Shown here piece by piece: positions 32,784-41,760 of a stretch of DNA of 64,000 nucleotides; positions within the stretch are counted from its first letter, which is position 1, and every line of letters begins with the position of its first letter. The notes beneath the pieces are model-generated. The model made no database searches and was not told the DNA's origin. It saw only the letters and a list, made by a program, of their open reading frames with translations. Source of the stretch: Acinetobacter lwoffii (GTDB taxonomy: Bacteria > Pseudomonadota > Gammaproteobacteria > Pseudomonadales > Moraxellaceae); the NCBI RefSeq assembly GCF_029024105.1, contig NZ_CP118964.1, positions 124,001-188,000 of the forward strand. The letters run 5' to 3'. The position numbers and the translations under genes are program-made.

Positions 32784-33603
32784 GGCACTGTTGCAAATAG
32801 GCTGACATGATAAGCTAAATATCTTATTTATTTCGAGATACAGCAGATGAATCCCTTCCATGGTCGGCACTTTCAAGGTGAAATCATTCTTTGGGCTGTT
32901 CGTTGGTATTGTAAATATGGCATCAGCTATCGTGAACTTCAAGAAATGCTCGCTGAACGAGGTGTGAATGTTGACCACACCACAATTTATCGTTGGGTTC
33001 AGCGTTATGCTCCAGAAATGGAAAAACACTTACGCTGGTATTGGTGTAATCCTACAGATTTACATTCATGGCATATGGATGAGACTTATATCAAAGTGAA
33101 GGGGCGATGGACTTACCTGTATCGTGCAGTTGATCAACGTGGTCATACGATTGACTTTTACCTTTCCGCTAGACGGAACAGTAAATCAGCCTATTGTTTT
33201 TTAGGAAAGATCTTCAATACGGTGAAAAAATGGCAAATTCCACGGGTCATCAATACAGATAAAGCAGCGACCTATGGCCATGCTTTATCACGGTTAAAGC
33301 GAGAAGGAAAATGTCCAGTAGATATTGAGCACAGGCAGATTAAGTATAAAAATAATGTCATTGAATGTGATCATGGTAAGTTAAAGCGGATCATCAGGGC
33401 CACATTAGGATTCAAATCTATGAAGACGGCTTATGCCACAATTAAAGGTATTGAAGTCATGCGTGCACTACGTAAAGGACAAGCATCGTCATTTTATTAT
33501 GGTCAGCCTCAAGGTGAAGTGTGTCTAATCAACAGGGTTTTCGGTCTCTAAGCACTTTTAAAAAGGAACTTCATCGACTCAAATCTCTATTTGCAACAGT
33601 GCC
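32784..33603 (+). mobile_element. IS6-family element (IS1006/IS1008-like)
   Basis: Terminal repeats GGCACTGTTGCAAATAG and CTATTTGCAACAGTGCC bound 820 bp, the size of the Acinetobacter IS1006-1008 group. The flanks share no 8-bp duplication (CTTCAACC against GTTTGGTG), so the junction arose by recombination or deletion between copies and not by simple insertion. Confidence 0.92.
32847..33551 (+). CDS. IS6-family transposase (IS1006/IS1008-like)
   Basis: This 234-residue protein starts MNPFHGRHFQGEIILWAVRW and has YGISYRELQEMLAERGVNVD, the catalytic blocks SWHMDETYIKVKGRW (Asp), RVINTDKAATYG (Asp) and NNVIECDHGKLKRI (Glu). It belongs to the IS26-like clade. It should be active and can cause replicon fusion and adjacent deletions. 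Confidence 0.93.
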   Translation: MNPFHGRHFQGEIILWAVRWYCKYGISYRELQEMLAERGVNVDHTTIYRWVQRYAPEMEKHLRWYWCNPTDLHSWHMDETYIKVKGRWTYLYRAVDQRGHTIDFYLSARRNSKSAYCFLGKIFNTVKKWQIPRVINTDKAATYGHALSRLKREGKCPVDIEHRQIKYKNNVIECDHGKLKRIIRATLGFKSMKTAYATIKGIEVMRALRKGQASSFYYGQPQGEVCLINRVFGL

Positions 33604-33810
33604 GTTTGGTGGAAACCAAGATGCATTGCATCAAATTATTAGGCGATAAATTAATGGCAAGAAGCTTTCCTAGTCAGGTGAATGAAATTCATGCACGTGT
33701 AGCAGTCCTCAACAGATTTACGGAATTAGGTCGACCACTTACCCAAGTTACGCCTTAAATTTGGCTCAATTAGGGGCGCTTTGCATTTCAAATCTTTGTG
33801 TAACAAAGCC
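33604..33810 (+). pseudogene. IS17-like transposase 3' end and terminal repeat
   Basis: From 33604 the sequence matches the last 200 bases of the IS5 copy at 22739, in the opposite orientation: VETKMHCIKLLGDKLMARSF and NEIHARVAVLNRFTELGRPL. It ends with the terminal repeat at 33810. The 5' part was removed at the IS6 junction. The GC-rich island starts directly after it. Confidence 0.9.
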
Positions 33811-34064
33811 GCTGTACATTGACTCTTGATATTTTTTCCTGGTAAGCGCAAAGTCTTACAAAGTCTTGCAAGGATTTCCTTGGCCGGAACCGCAAAGCGA
33901 CGCGATTGGAGAGGGCGAAATGAAAGCGCACCTACAGGTGATTTTCACGCTCGATCCCGATCAACGGCTGACGCGGGGCAGCGCGTTTTTCTCAAAAAAC
34001 AAAAAGAGATGAGGCACCGTGATCGTCGGTGCCTCGTCAGATCAATCTTTACAGGAGCATCATC
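33811..34064 (+). other. Upstream region of clpK with gene remnant and hairpin
   Basis: A short open piece after 33920 (MKAHLQVIFTLDPDQRLTRG, then SAFFSKNKKR and a stop at 34010) is followed by a hairpin of GAGGCACCG and CGGTGCCTC (34012-34036). It looks like the 3' end and terminator of a gene that once preceded clpK. In complete loci a small heat-shock protein lies here, but this remnant is too short to say. Confidence 0.45.
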
Positions 34065-36914
34065 ATGGACAGAAAACAATGCCAGGTCTGCAGCCAACCC
34101 GCCACCGTGCGGGTGGAAGCCAATCTCAACGGTCGTCACAGCACCATGCTGTTGTGTGACGACCATTACCGTCAACTGGTGCGCCAGCAAAAGCGCACCG
34201 TCTCGCCGCTGGAAGCCTTGTTCGGCTCGCGCAGCGGCCTGTTCGAGGACTTCCTCGGCAGTGACTTCTTCCGCATCGGCGACGACGCGACGCCGATGGC
34301 CGCCGATACCGATGACGTGGTCGATGCCTCGTTCGGCGAGCCCGCCGCCGCAGGTTCGGGTGCGCCGCGCCGTCGCGGCAGTGGGCTCGCCAGCCGTATC
34401 AGCGAACAGTCCGAGGCCCTATTGCAGGAGGCCGCCCGACACGCTGCCGAATTTGGCCGCGCCGAGGTGGATACCGAACACCTGCTGCTGGCGCTATCCG
34501 ACAGCGATGTGGTGAAGACCATCCTGGGGCAGTTCAAGATCAAGGTCGATGACCTCAAGCAACAGATCGAATCCGAAGCCAAGCGCGGCGAGAAGCCGTT
34601 CGAGGGCGAGATCGGCGTGTCGCCCCGGGTCAAGGACGCGCTCAGCCGTGCTTTCGTGGCCTCCAATGAACTCGGCCACTCTTATGTCGGGCCGGAGCAT
34701 TTCCTGATCGGGCTCGCCGAGGAAGGCGAAGGTTTGGCGGCCAACCTGCTACGCCGTTACGGTCTCACGCCGCAAGCGCTGCGCCAGCAGGTAAGCAAGG
34801 TGGTCGGCAAAGGGGCCGAGGATGGCCGCGCCGAGACGCCGACCAACACGCCCGAGCTGGATAAATACTCGCGCGACCTCACCAAGATGGCGCGCGAGGG
34901 CAAACTCGATCCAGTCATCGGCCGTGCGCAGGAGATCGAGACCACCATCGAGGTGCTGGCCCGGCGCAAGAAAAACAACCCGGTGTTGATCGGTGAGCCT
35001 GGCGTCGGCAAGACCGCCATTGTCGAAGGGCTGGCGCAGCGCATGGTCGCCGGCGAAGTGCCCGAGACGCTGCGCGACAAGCGCCTGGTCGAACTCAACA
35101 TCAACGCCATGGTGGCAGGCGCCAAGTACCGCGGCGAGTTCGAGGAGCGCGTGCAGAAGGTGCTCAAGGAAGTGACCGAGCACCAGGGCGAGATGATTCT
35201 CTTCATCGACGAGGTGCACACCATCGTCGGTGCCGGCCAGGGTGGCGGCGAAGGCGGGCTGGACGTGGCCAACGTGTTCAAGCCGATGATGGCGCGCGGC
35301 GAACTGAACCTGATCGGCGCCACCACGCTCAACGAGTATCAGAAGTACATCGAGAAGGATGCCGCGCTGGAGCGTCGCTTCCAGCCGGTGATGGTGCCCG
35401 AGCCGACGGTAGCGCAGACCATGATGATCCTGCGCGGCCTGCGCGACACCTTCGAGGCGCACCACAAGGTCAGCATCACCGAGGATGCGATCATCGCCGC
35501 CGCCGAGTTGTCGGACCGCTACATCACCGCGCGCTTTTTGCCTGACAAGGCCATCGACCTGCTTGACCAGGCGGCCGCACGCGTGAAGCTGTCAGCCACG
35601 GCCCGCCCGGTGGCGGTGCAAGAGCTGGAGTCCGAACTGCACCAGCTGCGGCGTGAGCAGGACTATATGGCCTCGCGCAAGCAGTACGACAAGGCCTCCG
35701 AGCTGGGCAAGCGCATCGAGGCCAAGGAGACTGAACTCAAGAAGCTCGTCGAGGAATGGGAACGCGAGCGCGCCTCGGGCAGCGCCGAAGTCAAGGCCGA
35801 GCATGTCGCACAGATCGTCTCGCGCCTGACCGGCATTCCGGTCAACGAGCTGACGGTGGAAGAACGCGAGAAGCTGCTGCATCTGGAGCAGCGGCTGCAC
35901 GAGCGCCTGGTGGGTCAGGATGAAGCAGTGCGCGCGGTGGCCGATGCCGTGCGGCTGTCGCGGGCGGGCCTGCGCGAGGGCAGCAAGCCGGTGGCGACGT
36001 TCCTGTTCCTCGGGCCGACCGGCGTGGGCAAGACCGAGCTCGCCAAGGCGCTGGCCGAGTCCATCTATGGCGATGAAGGTGCGCTGCTGCGCATCGACAT
36101 GTCCGAGTACGGGGAACGCCATACCGTGGCACGCCTGGTGGGCGCGCCTCCGGGTTATGTGGGCTATGACGAGGGTGGCCAGCTCACCGAGAAGGTGCGT
36201 CGCAAGCCTTACAGCGTGTTGCTGCTGGACGAGATCGAGAAGGCGCACCCCGACGTCTACAACATCCTGCTGCAGGTGTTCGACGACGGGCGCCTCACCG
36301 ACGGCAAAGGCCGGGTGGTGGATTTCACCAATACCATCATCATCGCCACCTCGAACTTGGGCTCGGACATCATCCAGCGTCGGCTGAAGGCCCGTAGCGC
36401 CGCCGGCGAGGAGTATGAGAAGACCAAGTCCGAGGTGATGGACGTGCTGCGCGGACACTTCCGCCCCGAGTTCATCAACCGCATCGACGAGATCATCGTC
36501 TTCCATGCGCTGGGCAAGGAGGAGATCCGCCATATCGTCGGCCTGCAGCTCGATCGTGTGGCCCGCAACGCCGCCAGCCAGGGCGTGACGCTGACCTTCG
36601 ATCAGACCTTGATCGATCACTTCGCGGAGGAAGGCTACAAGCCCGAGTTCGGCGCGCGTGAGCTCAAGCGGCTGATCCGCAGCGAGCTGGAGACGGCACT
36701 GGCGCGCGAGATGCTGGGTGGCGGTATCGGCAAGGGCGATCACGCCAGCGCCCGCTGGGATGACAAGGCCGAACGGGTGGTCTTCGAGCGCCAGGAGCCA
36801 CCCGCGAAGCCGGCCGAGCCTGAGAAGCCCGATGCCGCGAACGTGGCTGAGGCGCCGCCGAGCGACGCGAGCAAGCCTGCGCGCAAGAAGAAGTCAGCGG
36901 GCGGCGAATCTTGA
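34065..36914 (+). CDS. clpK: ClpK/ClpG disaggregase
   Basis: This 949-residue protein has the ClpK-specific N-terminus with a likely zinc site (MDRKQCQVCSQPATVRVEAN, MLLCDDHYRQL), a Clp_N domain (about 120-250), AAA+ module 1 with Walker A GEPGVGKT (about 310), a middle coiled coil (about 510-570), and AAA+ module 2 with GPTGVGKT (about 650). It untangles heat-aggregated proteins without the usual DnaK dependence and is the main heat-resistance determinant of these islands. I chose the ATG at 34065 because ACAGGAG lies 8 bases before it and the product then starts like known ClpK. The acidic Ala/Pro-rich tail is normal. Confidence 0.95.
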   Translation: MDRKQCQVCSQPATVRVEANLNGRHSTMLLCDDHYRQLVRQQKRTVSPLEALFGSRSGLFEDFLGSDFFRIGDDATPMAADTDDVVDASFGEPAAAGSGAPRRRGSGLASRISEQSEALLQEAARHAAEFGRAEVDTEHLLLALSDSDVVKTILGQFKIKVDDLKQQIESEAKRGEKPFEGEIGVSPRVKDALSRAFVASNELGHSYVGPEHFLIGLAEEGEGLAANLLRRYGLTPQALRQQVSKVVGKGAEDGRAETPTNTPELDKYSRDLTKMAREGKLDPVIGRAQEIETTIEVLARRKKNNPVLIGEPGVGKTAIVEGLAQRMVAGEVPETLRDKRLVELNINAMVAGAKYRGEFEERVQKVLKEVTEHQGEMILFIDEVHTIVGAGQGGGEGGLDVANVFKPMMARGELNLIGATTLNEYQKYIEKDAALERRFQPVMVPEPTVAQTMMILRGLRDTFEAHHKVSITEDAIIAAAELSDRYITARFLPDKAIDLLDQAAARVKLSATARPVAVQELESELHQLRREQDYMASRKQYDKASELGKRIEAKETELKKLVEEWERERASGSAEVKAEHVAQIVSRLTGIPVNELTVEEREKLLHLEQRLHERLVGQDEAVRAVADAVRLSRAGLREGSKPVATFLFLGPTGVGKTELAKALAESIYGDEGALLRIDMSEYGERHTVARLVGAPPGYVGYDEGGQLTEKVRRKPYSVLLLDEIEKAHPDVYNILLQVFDDGRLTDGKGRVVDFTNTIIIATSNLGSDIIQRRLKARSAAGEEYEKTKSEVMDVLRGHFRPEFINRIDEIIVFHALGKEEIRHIVGLQLDRVARNAASQGVTLTFDQTLIDHFAEEGYKPEFGARELKRLIRSELETALAREMLGGGIGKGDHASARWDDKAERVVFERQEPPAKPAEPEKPDAANVAEAPPSDASKPARKKKSAGGES

Positions 36915-36917
36915 GCG

Positions 36918-37127
36918 ATGGGGGCTGTCGTGTCCGACCCCAACGGGCTGACATGGGCAGCCACCCTCGTGCCGCTGGCGGTCACTATCCCCACAGCGGG
37001 GCACGCGGTCATCTTCTTTGAGGTGATGAAGGGGCTGACTGCTCTGTCGGTCAGTCTCGCGATGTTCGCATTCAGCCCCAATAGATTCGCCTATTTTCAC
37101 TATCACATACGAGGTATATCACCATGA
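36918..37127 (+). CDS. Small hydrophobic ORF between clpK and yfdX
   Basis: A 69-residue frame starts 4 bases after the clpK stop and overlaps the yfdX ATG by four bases (ATGA). It has one hydrophobic stretch (LVPLAVTIPTAGHAVIFFEV). No family is recognised and the ribosome binding site is poor. It may be the scar of a deletion that removed genes between clpK and yfdX; the overlap with yfdX is the only argument for it being translated. Confidence 0.35.
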   Translation: MGAVVSDPNGLTWAATLVPLAVTIPTAGHAVIFFEVMKGLTALSVSLAMFAFSPNRFAYFHYHIRGISP

Positions 37128-38011
37128 ATGAGCAAACACCGAATCCCAATGCGACGAACGAAGGAATAAACGAACAGGCTGCGGTAAGCAGCCTTCCTGT
37201 CAGTCCAGAGGCCAAGCCTGAAGTCGTCACGGAGGTACAGCCTGAGGTTCAGAAGGAAACGGACTCGCAGGCGGCAGACAAACGTAAACAAGTCCTCGAT
37301 GAGGCCGTCTCGGCCTTGTCGCTGACCAAATCAGCGCTGGCCGCACTTGACGGCAAGGACACTGCACGCGCATTAGCATCGCTGGCCGAAGTGACGGGAA
37401 AGCTGGAGCTGATCGTTGCGCGCGAACCCACGCTTGCCCTGGCCCCCGTTGATGTGCGCACCATCGTGCACGACTTGTTCGCCAACACGGAAATCATTGA
37501 GGCGATGACCGACGAGGCGCTGGATGCCCTCAAACATGGCGAGGTGCAACAGGCACGTCACGTGCTGGCTTTGCTGGCCAGTGAAATCGTGATCACGGTC
37601 ACCAACATCCCTCTGGCGTCCTATCCCGCAGTCGTGAAGTCAGTCGTGCCGCTGATCGATCAGGGCAAGATTGAAGAAGCCAAAGCCGCGCTGCAGGCAG
37701 CGCTCAGCACGCTGGTCGAGGAGCGCAGCGTGCTTCCGCTGCCCGTCCTGCGTGCGAAGCTGCTCCTGCAGCGCGCCGAGACCTTGGTAGAAGATGGTCA
37801 GCGCAGCGAAGCGTCCAATGAGCGCCTGGAGACATTATTGAACGAAGCCCGGCAGCAGTTGGAAATGGCAGAACTGCTGGGCTATGGAAAGAAGAAGGAC
37901 TTTGAGCCCCTGTATGCTGAACTCAAGAAAGTCAAGCAAAAGACGGCTGGGGGAGGCGGCGGAAAAGGCTGGCTCGATGAAATCAAGGCAAAGCTGTCCA
38001 AGTTGTTCTGA
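37124..38011 (+). CDS. yfdX: YfdX-family protein
   Basis: This 295-residue protein has a Pro/Glu-rich N-terminal stretch (about 1-50) and then the helical YfdX domain: ALSLTKSALAALDGKDTARA, NTEIIEAMTDEALDALKHGE, ASEIVITVTNIPLASYPAVV and the C-terminal LLNEARQQLEMAELLGYG. YfdX proteins are linked to acid, heat and antibiotic stress, and E. coli YfdX is reported to have chaperone-like activity. Complete loci carry two yfdX genes; only one is left here. No signal peptide is visible, so it is probably cytoplasmic. Confidence 0.9.
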   Translation: MNEQTPNPNATNEGINEQAAVSSLPVSPEAKPEVVTEVQPEVQKETDSQAADKRKQVLDEAVSALSLTKSALAALDGKDTARALASLAEVTGKLELIVAREPTLALAPVDVRTIVHDLFANTEIIEAMTDEALDALKHGEVQQARHVLALLASEIVITVTNIPLASYPAVVKSVVPLIDQGKIEEAKAALQAALSTLVEERSVLPLPVLRAKLLLQRAETLVEDGQRSEASNERLETLLNEARQQLEMAELLGYGKKKDFEPLYAELKKVKQKTAGGGGGKGWLDEIKAKLSKLF

Positions 38012-38107
38012 AACCGCTGGATAGGGCGTAAGAGGGGCGCGTCGCGCCCCTCTCTTGGCTCAGGAATGTTTGCTTTTTCACCCCATTAGATCTTTGGGAG
38101 ATATAGC

Positions 38108-38719
38108 ATGAATATAGACACTATCACCGATTCCAGTGCGGATGAGCCCACCAAAACACTGTGTTCATTGACCGAAAATTGGTGGATTTTTGCGTTGCGC
38201 GGCGTCTTGGCATTGATTTTTGCAGCCCTCGCGTTCTGGATACCACAATCGGCTCTGTTGGCCATGACCATCATGTTCGGCGCATTTTCCTTGGTCAATG
38301 GCGCGTTCAACTTGTTTGCAGCGGTGCGCCATATCCAGAAAAAAGAGCGCTGGGGCTGGCTGCTGTTCAGCGGCATTGTCGGCATACTTACGGGCGTCGT
38401 CGTCCTGGTTGCTCCTTGGGTCGCCACGATAGTCTTGGCTTCTTTTTTATGGGCTAGCGTGGGCTTCTGGGCGATTTTCACCGGTGTGCTGGAGATATCC
38501 GCCGCCGTTCGGCTGCGTCGGGAAATCAAGGGTGAAATCTGGCTTGCCCTCAGTGGACTGCTCTCGATTATACTTGGCGCTATCGTCTTGTGGATATTTT
38601 TTACCCGTCCGGTCGAGTCATTCGTGGCCGCAGGCTGGCTGTTGGGTTTCCATGCGGCAGTCTATGGCGTCACGCTTTTGTTCTTTAGTTGGAGTCTTCG
38701 CAAAACGCGCCTGGGGTAA
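38108..38719 (+). CDS. hdeD: HdeD-family membrane protein
   Basis: This 203-residue DUF308/HdeD protein has six hydrophobic segments: WWIFALRGVLALIFAALAFW, LLAMTIMFGAFSLVNGAFNL, GWLLFSGIVGILTGVVVLVA, IVLASFLWASVGFWAIFTGV, LALSGLLSIILGAIVLWIFF and the last near 175. HdeD proteins help acid resistance at high cell density, and heat-resistance islands carry a copy. A GGGAGA ribosome binding site precedes the ATG. A related gene lies in the other half of the island at 44753. Confidence 0.92.
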   Translation: MNIDTITDSSADEPTKTLCSLTENWWIFALRGVLALIFAALAFWIPQSALLAMTIMFGAFSLVNGAFNLFAAVRHIQKKERWGWLLFSGIVGILTGVVVLVAPWVATIVLASFLWASVGFWAIFTGVLEISAAVRLRREIKGEIWLALSGLLSIILGAIVLWIFFTRPVESFVAAGWLLGFHAAVYGVTLLFFSWSLRKTRLG

Positions 38720-38804
38720 GAGCGTGCCAAACCAAAATCTATATCTATGGATATGAGCATCCTCGATTCATACCTCCATAGAAATGACATCAAAGGAGTC
38801 ATAC

Positions 38805-39950
38805 ATGCAGATGCAATATAGCTATCGAGCTGTCGACAAAGAGTTTCATGAACCATGGCAGAGAGCTTTGGGAAATGCGGTCGAGCGCGACCTCAAGCCA
38901 TTGCTCGACAAACACACTAAAGATTCAGTGCGACTTCGAATCGTCCTTGATCGCGACAAGACCAAGCGGCAATTTCTGGCCAGTGGCTATATGCACCTGC
39001 CCGGCAGAAAGATTGTCAGCGTTACTGCATCACATGACGAGCTGACGCCCCTCGCGCAGATGCTCGCACAGTCGTTGTTCCGTCAGGCCAAGAAGCATTT
39101 TGACCGGCTGCATGCTCAGGACCAAATCAAGCGCAAAGCACGACGCAAGCGCTTGCGCGAGCTCAAGGTGCGAATTGCCGCAAAACCCGCGTCAGCCGCC
39201 CATGAGGCCAACGTGACCCGAATGCCTCTACTGTCGAAACTTGAGGCTGTCGCAAGGCGTGAGCTGGCTTATCTGCGGGCCGTCGGCGATTTACCGCGCG
39301 ATTATCCGACGCTGCGCGACGTGGTGGATGAAGCGATTGTCCAAGCTGAGGTGGAATGGCAATCCGTGCCGGAAGAAAAAGCGGCTTACTTCGGTCTTCT
39401 GAAACATCTGTTCGCCGTCCTGGATCACGAAGTGGCAAACAGCCGGCAATTTGGCGAATTCGTTTCTCTGGACGCGCCGGTCGAACCGGATGCCCAGGAC
39501 GTCGCCGAGGCCATGGTGGAAGAGGAAGTCTTCGAATTTTATCAGCCCGATGACACACTCAGGCTTGCCGATATCATCGCTGACAGTCAGCATCCCGATG
39601 CCGCAACGATCGCGGAACAGGAGGAGCTAGTTGATCGGTCGAGCGAGTTCGCTTTCGCATTCGACCTGCTGAAGGACATGCCGCGTTTGTGGCGGCGCAT
39701 TTTTCTGCTTATCCGTGTGGACGGGCTGGATGCCAGCAGCGTCTCTGAGATCCTGCTGATTCCTAGTAAGGAAGATACTGTCCAAAGGTGGCTCATGCAG
39801 GCCGAAGCGTTCATCGCTGCTCATTTGGAAGAGGCCGGAGTAAGCAAAGACGGGAACGATTGGCTCCAAGGCGTTGATTGGTCGGCATTGTCTGTGACCC
39901 GAAGCGCGGCAGCCTCACTGTGGTCCAAGGAGGCGAACCATGAAGAATGA
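38805..39950 (+). CDS. Island protein with hibernation-factor-like and sigma-like parts
   Basis: I chose the ATG at 38805 (GGAG seven bases before it), giving 381 residues. The first 110 residues look like the ribosome hibernation factor (HPF/RaiA) fold: ALGNAVERDLKPLLDKHTKD, VRLRIVLDRDKTKRQFLASG, then AQSLFRQAKKHFDRLHAQDQ and a basic KRKARRKRLREL segment. The last third (DLLKDMPRLWRRIFLLIRVD, then DASSVSEILLIPSKEDTVQR) resembles a sigma region 4 helix-turn-helix. It is a conserved member of tLST islands with unknown function. The domain reading is mine from motif pattern only. Confidence 0.75.
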   Translation: MQMQYSYRAVDKEFHEPWQRALGNAVERDLKPLLDKHTKDSVRLRIVLDRDKTKRQFLASGYMHLPGRKIVSVTASHDELTPLAQMLAQSLFRQAKKHFDRLHAQDQIKRKARRKRLRELKVRIAAKPASAAHEANVTRMPLLSKLEAVARRELAYLRAVGDLPRDYPTLRDVVDEAIVQAEVEWQSVPEEKAAYFGLLKHLFAVLDHEVANSRQFGEFVSLDAPVEPDAQDVAEAMVEEEVFEFYQPDDTLRLADIIADSQHPDAATIAEQEELVDRSSEFAFAFDLLKDMPRLWRRIFLLIRVDGLDASSVSEILLIPSKEDTVQRWLMQAEAFIAAHLEEAGVSKDGNDWLQGVDWSALSVTRSAAASLWSKEANHEE

Positions 39951-40589
39951 TCTTCACCTCGTCTGCCCGCATGCCAGTCCATCAACCGCGTACCGACTGC
40001 GAAGCTATCGGAACATCCCAACTGTGGCCGCTGCCAGCAGCCCTTGTTCACGGGCGAGCCCCGCGAGTTGACCGGCGTGCTCGGCCACGAAATCGCGCAT
40101 ATTGCGAACGAGGATTTGCGTGTCATGGGCCTGGCCGATTCCATCAGCCGGCTCACCCATCTTCTGGCCTTGTTGGGGCAAATCATGCTCCTCTTCAGCC
40201 TGCTGGCCTTGCTGTGGGGCACAGTCGCTATCCAGTGGCCGGCGCTGCTGTTGCTGGCCGTTTCGCCGCAGCTCGCGCTGCTGGGTTTGTCGCGGGTGCA
40301 CGAATTCGACGCCGACCGGCTCACCGCCGAATTGACCGGCGACCCACAGGGATTGGCTTTGGCGCTCGCCAAGATCGAGCGGGAGAGTCGCGCCTGGCTG
40401 CTGCCCGGATGGGGCAACCCGGAACCCTCCTGGTTGCGCACGCATCCGGCGACGACAGAGCGCATCCAACGCTTGCGGGAATTGGCTGATTCGATGGCAC
40501 CGCAACCGCTTCATTCCAGCCCATTTCTGCCGGACATCCCCTTGGCGCCACGCCCACCGCGTTGGCGCGCCAGCGGTGTCTGGTGCTGA
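39940..40589 (+). pseudogene. Thioredoxin remnant fused to an M48 peptidase fragment
   Basis: The ATG at 39940 overlaps the previous stop and starts MKNDLHLVCPH. One base is missing at about 39971. After it the frame continues as CQSINRVPTAKLSEHPNCGR and CQQPLFTGEP, the zinc-ribbon start of a TrxC-like thioredoxin. At about 40065 this jumps in frame to RELTGVLGHEIAHIANEDLR, the HExxH zinc site of an HtpX-like M48 peptidase, which continues with membrane helices and HEFDADRLTAELTG to 40589. The thioredoxin active site and the peptidase N-terminus are both lost, so a deletion joined the two genes. Confidence 0.85.
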
Positions 40590-40608
40590 TTTCAACAAGG
40601 AGAATGGC

Positions 40609-41760
40609 ATGACCTACCCCGACCTCAACAGCCGCCCGGCGCCGGACCGATTCATCCGGCGCTGGCTCGTCATCACTGGCTGCATCGCCGCACTCATGCT
40701 GCTGTGGCAGTTCTTGCCTGCCATCGAAGCCTGGTTCAGTCCGCGCGAAGCGGCCGAGCGCACGGTGACACCGCGTGGTGATCTGGCGGCAGACGAGCAG
40801 ACCACCATCCAACTGTTCGAGAAATCGCGCGGGTCGGTGGTTTACATCACCACGGCGCAACTGGTGCGTGACGTCTGGTCGCGCAATGTCTTTTCCGTGC
40901 CGCGCGGCACCGGCTCCGGCTTCATCTGGGACGATGCCGGCCACGTGGTGACCAACTTCCACGTCATCCAGGGGGCATCGTCTGCCACGGTCAAACTGGC
41001 CGACGGTCGCGATTATCAGGCTGCGCTGGTGGGCGCCAGCCCCGAGCACGACATCGCCGTGCTCAAGATCGGCGTCGGCTTCAAGCGCCCGCCCGCTGTG
41101 CCGGTGGGCACCAGTGCCGACCTCAAGGTCGGGCAGAAAGTGTTCGCTATCGGCAATCCCTTCGGATTGGACTGGACGCTCACCACCGGCATCGTCTCGG
41201 CGCTCGACCGCACCCTCGACGGCGAAGGGGGCGGGCCTGCCATCGATCACCTGATCCAGACCGACGCCGCTATCAACCCCGGCAACTCCGGCGGCCCGCT
41301 GCTCGATTCGGCCGGGCGGCTGATCGGCATCAACACCGCCATCTATAGCCCTTCGGGCGCGTCCGCTGGCATCGGTTTCGCTGTGCCGGTGGATACCGTC
41401 ATGCGCGTGGTGCCGCAACTCATAAAGACCGGCAAGTACATCCGTCCGGCGCTGGGCATCGAGGTGGATGAGCAGCTCAACGCGCGTCTGCAGGCGCTGA
41501 CCGGTAGTAAGGGCGTATTCGTATTGCGCGTGACGCCGGGCTCGGTGGCGCACAGGGCCGGGCTCGTCGGCATCAAGGTCACCGCAGGCGGCATCGTGCC
41601 CGGCGATCGCGTTATCAGCATCGACGGTATCGCCGTCGACGACGTCACCACATTACAGGCCCGGCTAGACGACAAGAACGTTGGAGATGTTGTGGTCTTG
41701 TTAGTGGAGCGGGCCGGCAAGACTCGCGAGATGCTTGTGGAACTACAACCGGGAGTTTGA
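40609..41760 (+). CDS. degP: DegP/HtrA-type serine protease
   Basis: This 383-residue protein has an N-terminal membrane anchor (WLVITGCIAALMLLWQFLPA), a trypsin-like domain with His in TNFHVI (about 118), Asp in EHDIAVLKI (about 148) and Ser in GNSGGPLL (about 227), and one PDZ domain at the C-terminus (VLRVTPGSVAHRAGLVGI). A single PDZ makes it DegS-like in layout. It degrades misfolded envelope proteins. The ATG at 40609 has AAGGAG eight bases before it, which decides against the longer frame. Confidence 0.93.
   Translation: MTYPDLNSRPAPDRFIRRWLVITGCIAALMLLWQFLPAIEAWFSPREAAERTVTPRGDLAADEQTTIQLFEKSRGSVVYITTAQLVRDVWSRNVFSVPRGTGSGFIWDDAGHVVTNFHVIQGASSATVKLADGRDYQAALVGASPEHDIAVLKIGVGFKRPPAVPVGTSADLKVGQKVFAIGNPFGLDWTLTTGIVSALDRTLDGEGGGPAIDHLIQTDAAINPGNSGGPLLDSAGRLIGINTAIYSPSGASAGIGFAVPVDTVMRVVPQLIKTGKYIRPALGIEVDEQLNARLQALTGSKGVFVLRVTPGSVAHRAGLVGIKVTAGGIVPGDRVISIDGIAVDDVTTLQARLDDKNVGDVVVLLVERAGKTREMLVELQPGV

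Noticed and set aside
33811..34064. Heat-shock (sigma-32) promoter before clpK
   Set aside because: I found no convincing CTTGAA/CCCCAT pair; the region looks like a truncated gene end, so I do not call a promoter.
34749..36743. Long minus-strand and other-frame ORFs over clpK
   Set aside because: They lie opposite a well-recognised 949-residue ClpK and exist because GC-rich codons leave few stops in other frames; no family or ribosome binding site.
40321..41553. 410-codon minus-strand ORF over the peptidase fragment and degP
   Set aside because: It is the antisense of a clear HtrA protease with full catalytic triad; its composition (His/Arg/Gly-rich, no domain) is typical for an antisense frame.
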